64,000 bases of DNA from UBA8752 sp049610565 (GTDB lineage Bacteria; Bacteroidota; Bacteroidia; Flavobacteriales_D; Sanyastnellaceae), in NCBI GenBank assembly GCA_049610565.1, contig JBMYZR010000006.1, forward strand, positions 3,531 through 67,530, written 5' to 3'. Positions 18,776-26,400 of the stretch are shown piece by piece. The position numbers and the translations under genes are program-made. How positions within the stretch are numbered: the first letter of the stretch is position 1; the number at the start of each line of letters is the position of its first letter. The notes beneath the pieces were generated by a model. That model had not been told where the DNA came from. It did not search any database and saw only the letters and a program-made list of their open reading frames with translations.

Positions 18776-20388
18776 CCCGCCAATTCGCGGTCGGCCACCA
18801 GCTCAAGCGCCCCCGTCATGGGGTTACTGAGCCAGAATTGGAACCGCGTGACACTGCTTTTGCGCGACCCGGTGAGGATGAAGTCCGTCCGTCCATCGCC
18901 GTTGAAATCCCCCGCCCACTCCAGCCCGTGGGCAAATTCGAGCCACGTGGCCTCTGGTTGTCCACCGGTGAAGCGGCCATCCGGAGCCACCCGCTGGAAT
19001 TGCAGTTGGTGGTAAATGCCGTCCTCTCCCCGTTGCACGACGCGGCTCACAAACCGGTCGGCACCCAGCTGCACAGACTCTCCCTGCTCGACCGACCGGG
19101 GAAAGTCGACGTGACGAATGCCGTCAGGATCGTAGGGACCGGGGTTGAAGGTGACCACGACGCGGGCGTCCATGCCGTCCACCTTGACCCCGCGAAAGAG
19201 GGCGACGTCTTCCTCGGCCTGTGGCAACAGCCGTGCGTGGACGACTGCGAAGCGGCCATCCTGCTGGATGACCATCCAATGGCGCCCGGTTCCATCCGCA
19301 CTCTGGGCGGGATCGAGACCGGTCTCCTCGAATTGGGCCCACTCCATGCCGAATCGGACCTCGGGATCGTGCCGCTCCGGCAAGCTCGCCCGGAGGGCTG
19401 TCTCGCGCTCCCGAATGCGGTTCGCATTGAAGGCCTCCACCGCGCTCAGTTGCACGGTGGCGTTGTCCTCCACCGGAGTGTACCCGTCCATGGCTCCGAA
19501 ATGGACGGCCAGGTCCTCGCTCTTGAACCGCCATCCGTGGCGGGCGAAGATCTCGTTGCGCATGAGGCGCAATTCTCCGGGGGATTGGTCGAGCTGCTTC
19601 CGGTTGACCGTGCTGAGGGACAATTCTGGCCAATCTCCCGCCAATTCAGCAAAAGGAGCCAATCTGGCTTGCGCCGTTCGGCGGTATTCCTTCGGGGCAC
19701 CTGAAGCCTGCCAATCCACCCAATCTTCGCCGCGGTCCTCCAAGGGGACGAGGGTCAAGCGGTCCCCGACCACGTGGAAACGGCACACGGTTTCGGGTCC
19801 CAGGCGCACGGCGCCGTCCACAGGTGCCTCCATCTCGCCGTACACGAGCGACATCGGGTGCCACCCTTGGCCCTCCCGCGCCTCACAGCGGAGCGCACTG
19901 ATCTCGAGCACGTGGGCCAACGGATCGCCCACCCGCTCCCACGACCCTGCGAGAACGCGCCAAGCGTCGAACAGGGGCCAGCTCCGTTCCATCCGCCACT
20001 CAGGCTCCGGACCGACCCAATTGAGCCATTCGTCCCCCTCACCGAGGTGCACCAGCAGCTTTTCCCCAGCCACATGGCGAATGCCCACGCGGGTGGTCCC
20101 CCCCCGGTATTCATCGAAGACGGGACAATGCCCGGACAGCCCCGTGCTGTCATCGATCAGCGTCACATGGCAATCGTGGCCGCCCTCATGCCAGCCCCCA
20201 CCGTACAAACTCACCGTCCGGGAGCCATCCGCAGCCTGTTCCACCTCACCCGTGCAGCGAATCGACTTCTCGAGCAACGGGTCCTCCCACGATCCGCTCC
20301 ACACTGTGGAGGGCAATCCGGAGGAGGTTTGCGCCAAGGCGACACCCCAAGTGAACACCATCGGCAGGCAAGACAGGATTCGGAACAT
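18769..20388 (-). CDS. Exported YARHG-domain protein with FG-GAP-like C-terminus
   Basis: 539 residues with a signal peptide (residues 1-20, ending GVALAQ). Residues about 28-235 form a Cys-containing beta-rich domain with no family I can name. A YARHG domain lies near 257-328, with RNEIFARHGWRF at its centre. This extracellular domain is found in many bacterial surface proteins and is thought to act near peptidoglycan or other surface polymers. A GDFNGDGRTDFIL element close to the C-terminus resembles FG-GAP/VCBS integrin-like repeats that bind calcium. It is the first gene of a three-gene operon with the permease and the Rieske oxygenase, overlapping the permease start by 7 bases. Its role in that operon is unknown. 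Confidence 0.85.
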   Translation of the reverse strand: MFRILSCLPMVFTWGVALAQTSSGLPSTVWSGSWEDPLLEKSIRCTGEVEQAADGSRTVSLYGGGWHEGGHDCHVTLIDDSTGLSGHCPVFDEYRGGTTRVGIRHVAGEKLLVHLGEGDEWLNWVGPEPEWRMERSWPLFDAWRVLAGSWERVGDPLAHVLEISALRCEAREGQGWHPMSLVYGEMEAPVDGAVRLGPETVCRFHVVGDRLTLVPLEDRGEDWVDWQASGAPKEYRRTAQARLAPFAELAGDWPELSLSTVNRKQLDQSPGELRLMRNEIFARHGWRFKSEDLAVHFGAMDGYTPVEDNATVQLSAVEAFNANRIRERETALRASLPERHDPEVRFGMEWAQFEETGLDPAQSADGTGRHWMVIQQDGRFAVVHARLLPQAEEDVALFRGVKVDGMDARVVVTFNPGPYDPDGIRHVDFPRSVEQGESVQLGADRFVSRVVQRGEDGIYHQLQFQRVAPDGRFTGGQPEATWLEFAHGLEWAGDFNGDGRTDFILTGSRKSSVTRFQFWLSNPMTGALELVADRELAGC

Positions 20389-20446
20389 GCGGTCAAATTG
20401 GAGATGCGACGGGAGAATTGCCAATCCAATCTGCTGGAGCACACCC

Positions 20447-20454
20447 TTATTTTG
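20447..20454 (+). promoter_or_regulatory. Putative -7-like box (TTATTTTG) for the lipoprotein gene
   Basis: TTATTTTG, one mismatch from TA-N2-TTTG, ends 5 bases before the ATG at 20460. The 71-base region 20389-20459 must hold divergent promoters for the YARHG operon and this gene. Confidence 0.35.
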
Positions 20455-20459
20455 CCGGC

Positions 20460-21650
20460 ATGCGAATCGCGTGGCCAATCCTCTGTCCGCCCCTGTGCCT
20501 GATCCTCTGCTTGGCCCTGGCCGGATGTGAATCGTCTCCTTCGCCTGCTTCGGACTCCGCGCCTTCAGTGGCCGATGCCCCGTCCCGCAACGAACACGCT
20601 GTGGAGGACGCCACACCGGGTGAGCCGCAGGTGCCGCCCTGCTGGACCGTGACGCCAGAGCGGGGAGCGTCCGCGGCATGGAACAGGTTTGCCCCCGTCG
20701 ACCGGCTGGACCCCAGCCTCCGGGCCACCGTCCATGCCGAGCTGATGCACCTGTGCTGGGCGGAGGATGGACGCTGTCCGGCCGACCGGGTCCTGTTGGA
20801 CTTCCTCGACGGCGCCTTTGATGACCTCATCAGCACCGCCATTGCGGAGGTGCCCTGGGCCCAACGCGGGTCCGCCTCGCTCCGCATGGGACCGATGACC
20901 GCCCACGCAGGGGGCATCACCGTCGATGCGGCCGCCTTCGTGCACGCGGAGAGGGAAACCGTGGTCGCCCGGCGTTACGCCCTCGACCTCTTCGGCGAGT
21001 GGACCGTGGAGGACGGAACCGAGGCGCGGGAAGAAGCCGCCTACGCCCTCTCCCACCCCGGCCGCCTCCTGGTCGAAGTGAACCTCGCCTGGCCCGGTGA
21101 CGGAACCGGCCGTGACGCCGCACGCCAGCGGATGCTGCCCGCCCTCACCCGGGGCCTGTTCATCGGGCAGGTCCGCCGCGAAATCCGCATCACGCCCATG
21201 GATTCAGCCCACTGGGCGTGGGAAGCGACCGAGGACGTCTACGGCTGTGGCGCATCGGGCGGGCGCCGCAACCATGTCGGCCATCTGTTCGACCCCGGCG
21301 ACCCGTCCAACACCCCGACTGCCCTGGGCCCTGCCCCGACTCCCTTGCCCAGCCGGTGGGACACCCCGCGCGCCCAAGCGGCCATGGCGGCCATGCGGGA
21401 CCGCATCCACCGCTTCTACCTCGACAACGCCGAAGGCGACTGCGGCAGCCCCGCTGACCTCGAGTGGGCCGAGCGCAGCGATCTCGGCGCAAGCCTGGCC
21501 CTGTGCGCTCGACCCGGTCCGGGCGGCGCCGTCGTGCCCACCCTGTTCATCCAAGGCGACCCGCCGGGCACCCTGCGGTCCAACGGCCACTGCTCCCCCC
21601 GCTTCCACCTCGACCTGTCCGAAACGGACCACGCGGCGATGAGGCCCTGA
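20460..21650 (+). CDS. Uncharacterised lipoprotein
   Basis: 396 residues. The start at MRIAWPILC gives a lipoprotein signal with lipobox LALAGC; Cys near residue 24 would be lipidated. A low-complexity Ser/Ala/Pro linker follows (residues 25-65). The globular part contains several Cys residues (CWAEDGRC, VYGCGASGG, GDCGSPADL, NGHCSPRFH), suggesting disulfides in an extracytoplasmic domain. I do not recognise a family. It is monocistronic, divergent from the YARHG operon and convergent with the BamE-like pair, with a shared terminator at 21678-21708. Confidence 0.82.
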   Translation: MRIAWPILCPPLCLILCLALAGCESSPSPASDSAPSVADAPSRNEHAVEDATPGEPQVPPCWTVTPERGASAAWNRFAPVDRLDPSLRATVHAELMHLCWAEDGRCPADRVLLDFLDGAFDDLISTAIAEVPWAQRGSASLRMGPMTAHAGGITVDAAAFVHAERETVVARRYALDLFGEWTVEDGTEAREEAAYALSHPGRLLVEVNLAWPGDGTGRDAARQRMLPALTRGLFIGQVRREIRITPMDSAHWAWEATEDVYGCGASGGRRNHVGHLFDPGDPSNTPTALGPAPTPLPSRWDTPRAQAAMAAMRDRIHRFYLDNAEGDCGSPADLEWAERSDLGASLALCARPGPGGAVVPTLFIQGDPPGTLRSNGHCSPRFHLDLSETDHAAMRP

Positions 21651-21677
21651 CCTCCACCCACGGCATTCGACCCCAAC

Positions 21678-21708
21678 AAAAAGGGCGGCCCCTCAAGGCC
21701 GCCCTTTT
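21678..21708. terminator. Bidirectional rho-independent terminator
   Basis: GGGCGGCC (21683-21690) pairs with GGCCGCCC (21697-21704), with AAAAA on the left and TTTT on the right. It serves both the lipoprotein gene ending at 21650 and the convergent gene whose stop is at 21729. Confidence 0.85.
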
Positions 21709-21728
21709 CCGTTCAGTTCAGACCGGAT

Positions 21729-22400
21729 TCACTCGTCAACCGGCTCGCCTTCGGCGTCCGGTGCGGCCTCCTCGCCATCGAGGTCGGTCACCGAGTTGGT
21801 CATCGTCTCGAGCTTGTTGCGCAGTCCGCCGAAGAGGTTGCCCACCGGAGACTCCTTCTCCTCGGGCTCCTCCACCACTTCCTGCTCCACCTCGGCTTCG
21901 ATTCCGCAGGATTCCACGGGAATGGCAATGCGGCAATTCCGCGTGCAGGGCGCGTCCATCGACCCGAGGCGGGTCGCCGTGGCCTCCAGCGTGTACTGGT
22001 GGCGCAGGTCGCCCATCGCGTCGGCCGTGACCCAGCTCACAAGCCGGTGGTCGTTGTCAAACATCAGGTACGCCGAAGCGGCATCGCGGTACTGGGGCGT
22101 GCCCAGGATGCGGCCGGACTCGGTGTCGACCTCGCTGGCCTTGACCTTGCGGTAGGCCTTGAGGTAGCGATACTCGAGCATGAGGTAGCCGCCCTTGGTG
22201 TTCTGCAGCAGGTCGTGCGGTTCGCTCTTGAGGGCCTGGTTGACCTCGGTCAGCGTCATGCCCTTCTCGAGGCCGAACAGGCGCTCCACCGTCGTGTGGT
22301 AATCCACGGTGGTCTTGGCGTCCTGCGCCATCAAGGCCGGAGCGGCCATCAGGGCCACCCCCATCAGAATGGATCGGAAAGTCGTCATCGTCGCGCTCAT
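21729..22400 (-). CDS. Exported protein with BamE/SmpA-like segment
   Basis: 223 residues; MSATMTTFRS starts with an ATGA overlap on the stop of the upstream lipoprotein gene. An alternative ATG at 22388 would give MTTFRS. A signal peptide ends near APALMAQ. The segment GLEKGMTLTEVNQAL followed by a beta hairpin (GGYLMLEYRYLK) resembles the I-x2-GMT-x2-EV-x3-LG pattern of the BamE/SmpA fold, although no lipobox is present. The C-terminal third is acidic and low in complexity (EEPEEKES to the end). It probably resides in the periplasm or at the outer membrane. The function is unknown; the partner gene carries a similar motif. Confidence 0.8.
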   Translation of the reverse strand: MSATMTTFRSILMGVALMAAPALMAQDAKTTVDYHTTVERLFGLEKGMTLTEVNQALKSEPHDLLQNTKGGYLMLEYRYLKAYRKVKASEVDTESGRILGTPQYRDAASAYLMFDNDHRLVSWVTADAMGDLRHQYTLEATATRLGSMDAPCTRNCRIAIPVESCGIEAEVEQEVVEEPEEKESPVGNLFGGLRNKLETMTNSVTDLDGEEAAPDAEGEPVDE

Positions 22401-23365
22401 TTCTCGTTCATGTTGACGCCGTCCACCACGATCTGGATGGCGGCATTGCCGGACTTCTCGAGGAGGGTGCACCAGCTGCATTCCGGCGCCGCGTCGAGCT
22501 TCTTCTCCCGCGGCATCTTGATGCAGGGATCGGAACAACGGGGGTTGTCACTCTTGATGTAGTAATGCGTCTCCGTGTCGCAGGGGCAGTACTCGCAGGT
22601 GCTCTGCTTGTGGCGCGCACCAGGCTTGTAGTTCAAGGCATCCGGGTCGGTGCAACCGATGTAGACGCACCCTCCATTGTCGTAGACCGCGGACCGGTCG
22701 TAGTTGGAGGCCTCCGGATCCGTGCACCCCGTGTCGTAGGTGCAACTGCCATCGTCCTCCTCGGCACCGGCGTCGTAGTTGTTGGCCACCGGGTCGGTGC
22801 AACCGGTGCAGATCACGTAGTCCTCACCGCCGGAGCAGATGTCCGACATCGAATTGGACAGGCAAGCCAACGCATGCGGCAGGCCCTCCTCGGACTGGTC
22901 GCTGAGGATGCTCTCGAGCCGTCCGCCCCGGAAGAAGAGCCGGTAGTCCCGAAGTCCGCCCTGGAACATGCGGAATCCGTCGTTCTCCACCTGGAGCAGC
23001 TCCATGTCCTTCACGGCGATCTCCTGCGCGGCGGTCCGCACCTGGTAGACGTGGACCTCGCATCCGTTGTCCGCCCCCATGATGTCGTGGGGGAAGATGC
23101 CGAGCTTGTTCTTGACCTCCAGCTTGGTCATGCCAATCCTGACCGACGCCATGTCGCGCACGGAGCAGAAGTAATCGGTGACCACCTCATCGTAGCGGCA
23201 GCTGCCGTCGTCGATCTGGGCGGAGATGTTGAAGTTCACCGCCTGACGGTCGGTGCAGCCCTTTTTGGGCGGTGGGGGCGGCGGCGCCTCGGCGAGGGGT
23301 TCCGAACTGGAACATCCGGCCATCAGCAATGCGCCACCCAGCATGAGGGGAAGCAGTTGTTTCAT
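22397..23365 (-). CDS. Lipoprotein with BamE-like segment and four GCTDPxAxNY repeats
   Basis: 322 residues. A lipoprotein signal with lipobox LLMAGC (Cys18) is followed by a Pro-rich linker. Four two-Cys repeats of the type GCTDP-x-A-x-NY then about 10 residues then DDGSC-x-Y are visible: one at residues about 36-58 and three in the C-terminal half. Between them lies MASVRIGMTKLEVKNKLG, which fits the BamE/SmpA GMT-EV-LG pattern. The C-terminal 60 residues are Cys-rich (CEYCPCDTE, CSDPCIK, CSWCTLL). It overlaps the downstream gene by 4 bases and is probably anchored in the outer membrane. The repeat type recurs in two T9SS proteins of this window. Function unknown. Confidence 0.83.
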   Translation of the reverse strand: MKQLLPLMLGGALLMAGCSSSEPLAEAPPPPPPKKGCTDRQAVNFNISAQIDDGSCRYDEVVTDYFCSVRDMASVRIGMTKLEVKNKLGIFPHDIMGADNGCEVHVYQVRTAAQEIAVKDMELLQVENDGFRMFQGGLRDYRLFFRGGRLESILSDQSEEGLPHALACLSNSMSDICSGGEDYVICTGCTDPVANNYDAGAEEDDGSCTYDTGCTDPEASNYDRSAVYDNGGCVYIGCTDPDALNYKPGARHKQSTCEYCPCDTETHYYIKSDNPRCSDPCIKMPREKKLDAAPECSWCTLLEKSGNAAIQIVVDGVNMNEK

Positions 23366-23410
23366 GGTGAATGGTTTGCCCCCAAAATCTTCCAGAACGC
23401 AACAGAATGG

Positions 23411-23436
23411 AAAGCCCAAACCCGGTCTTCGCCGGG
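23411..23436 (-). terminator. Possible terminator after the giant PKD gene
   Basis: Read on the minus strand, CCCGG, loop of 6, CCGGG (stem arms 23432-23436 and 23421-23425) is followed by TTTGGGCTTT. It lies about 56 bases beyond the stop codon at 23492. The U-tract is interrupted, so confidence is modest. Confidence 0.4.
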
Positions 23437-23491
23437 CGTTCTTCACACCCCCTGTGCGAAACCCCCGTTCTCACACAAACACAAACACACC

Positions 23492-26400
23492 CTAACGCAA
23501 CACCGTGACCGTGCCACAGTATTGGCGGGGGCCATCGCATTGGTGGGTGTTGGGCCAAATGAGGTCCGGCTCATCGCCCTCCAGCGTCAGACGGAGCAAC
23601 CAATTGTACACCCCTCCATCCACGGAGTGGGTCCCTTGGAGTGCCGTGCCGGGATCGCGGTGGTCGCCCACCCAGGCCTCCTCGGGGTCCTGCGTGTAGA
23701 ACACCTCGTTGCCCCACCGGTCAAACACCCAGAACTCGTATTTGTCAATCAGCGACCACCCCCGGACCACGGGGAGGAAGCCGTCGTTGATGCCGTCGAA
23801 GACCCCGTTGGTGGAGGGCGTGAACGCATTGGGAATCCACACCTGCACATCGTCTTCGATCGTGATCCACTCCACCTCGAGGTCCTTGCACCCGAACTGC
23901 GTCTGGGTCTCCAGGCTGACCGCGTACTCTCCCACCCCCGGGAACACGTGCACCTGCGCCGGATCGTAGGCCTCGGTGCCGTCCCCGAAGTTCCAGGTGT
24001 AGAACCACGCCGTCGTGTCAAACGGAGCAAACGTGAACGACGTGTTGTCCGGCCCGGCGCCAAGGGCACCGAAGCTGAAATCGGCATCCGGCAGAGGGTG
24101 CACCGTGATCGGATCGAGCTCGAGGGTGTCCCGGCATCCGTCGACCGAGATGGCCACGACGCGGCCCGGGAAGGTGCCCGGTTGGTTGAGCGTAATGGCT
24201 TCGCCCGGCAATCCACCAGAATAGGCGCCCGTGTCGAGGGCGAGGACCACCATGTCCGCCCCGAGGCTGCCATCGGCGAAAGACACCTCGAGGGGGACAC
24301 ACCCCGAATCCGGGAACACCGACACGGCCGCCACGGGCGGCACGAAGACCTCGTACTCTGCGGTGGTCGTGTCGCTGCAGGCGTAGTCGTTGGAAGCCAC
24401 CAGCGTGATGCCGAAGCTGCCCGGTTCCGTCAGGGTCCAGTTCGGAACGATGCCGAGGTACGGCGGTGCAGCCGACCCGCCGGCCGCATCGGCGATGTAC
24501 CACTGCCCCACGATCGCGCCCTGCGAGGCATTGCTCAACGGGACGTCCACCGGGGCGCCGCAGTGGTTGGGTTCATCCAGGGAGAAGGACGCCACCGGCG
24601 TCGGCAGGACGGTGACGGCAATGGAATCGGCTGCGCCACAGAGCTGGTCGCTTTCCGCCGCATAGTGGACCACGAACTGGACGATGCTGTCCGTCGGATT
24701 GGTGAACGTGTGTTGCGGGGCCGGCCCAAGGGCCACCGGCGAACCATCGCCGAAATCGAATTGATGGAAGAGGGCACCGGAACTGGCATTGTCGACCGCG
24801 ATGGACAGCGGCGAACACCCGGCCGCCGGTTCCGGGTACCACTCCAAATCGGGAGCGGGGTAGACGGTCACCTCGACCGAGTCCACATTGGCACACCCAC
24901 TGAAGGCCCCCTCCGTCTCGAACACCGCCGTGAACACCCCGGGCTCGTAAAAGGTGTGCTCCACGGACAGCCCGATGCCGAGCCCGCCGTCCGAGAACGA
25001 CCACGCGGCCCATCCGGGATTCTCGGTGATGGCCGTCAGGGTCGTCGGCGCATCCTCGCAGGCAAACACGTCCACTCCGCTCAAATTGATGACCGGCGGC
25101 GCGAAGACCTCCACCTGCTGCTCCAGCGTGTCGAAACTGCACCCGTTGGTGGCCACCTGCCGGATGGTGAACGTGCCGGGGTCCGGCAGGGACAACGTCG
25201 CGACGGGGTCGTTGGAGAAGCCGAATCCGCCGAAATCGAAGACGCTCGTCGTCGCCCCCACGCTCTCGTCCACCGCCGTGAGCGTCAGCGGCGGACAGCC
25301 CGAACTCTGGCTCAGCGTGAAGAACGCCGTGATGGTGTTGGGCAGGATGGTCAGGTTGACCGTCGTGTCATGCGACCCGCACTGGTTGGATCCCGACAAC
25401 GTGATGGGATAGGTGGTCACCGGACCGGATGGGTCATAGAACGGAGGCAGCGGATCGAACCCGTCCTGGACCGGCCCCACGCCCCAGTCCCATTCGGTGA
25501 CGTCGGGCGCACCGAGGCTGTTGTTGACCACCACGGGCTGAAAGGGGGCGCACGCCGTGTCTTCCAGCAGGGCAAACCGCATGAGCGGCTCGGTGAGGAC
25601 GACCAAAGTGTCGGCGGCCACGCTGGTGCCACATTGATTCTCCACGACCAGAGACATCGTCTCCGCGTAGGTCGTGTCGTCCTGCTGGAAGAGGACAAAC
25701 GGGGGAAGCGGATCCGCCCACACCGAATCCTGCAGCGTCCACGTCAACGTCGAATACGGCGCATAGGAGGTGTCGGTCACCGCCACGGGCAAGGGGGCAC
25801 ACCCCTCATCGGGATCCACCGTGAACCCCGCCACCGGCGAACCGATCACCTCCACGTCTTGCGAGGTGGCGTCCTCACAGCCGTAGGCGCTGATGGCCGT
25901 TTGGGCCACCGTGTAAAATCCGGGCTCAGGATAGGTGTAGTTCGGCTGGTAGCCGTCCTCCCCGTCCCCGTTGCCGAAGTCCCATTCGAAGAACACCCCG
26001 TCCGAGGCTGTGTTGGCCCACGGGGCGTTGTCGTTGTCGCAGATGACCGCGGGCAGGGAGAACCCGGCCACAGGCAACGGCCGGACCTCTACGGTGTACT
26101 CGGTCTGGCCCGCACAGAAATTGCCGTCGAGCACCTCGACCGTGACCGTGACCGGGCCCGGACCATCCGGAGCAGGGAAGCGGACCGAATCGTTTCCCGA
26201 CAGGGGATTGAGCACCTCCACCCCCGACCAGGTCGGGTAATAGGGCGCCATGCCCGAGGAGGTTTCCACATGGAGAAACAGGGTGTCACCCAGACAGAGG
26301 TCGGACCCCGTCCCCGGAACCGACTCCAGGATCTGGGGCTCCGGCAGGGGTTGGACCGTCCAGACCACCTCATCGTCGGTTTCGCAGCTGTTGACCCCGT

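Noticed and set aside
23470..23490. ACACAAACACAAACACACC repeat as a possible microsatellite or binding array
   Set aside because: It is only about 20 bases long and imperfect; it lies just beyond the stop of the giant PKD gene and no function can be supported.
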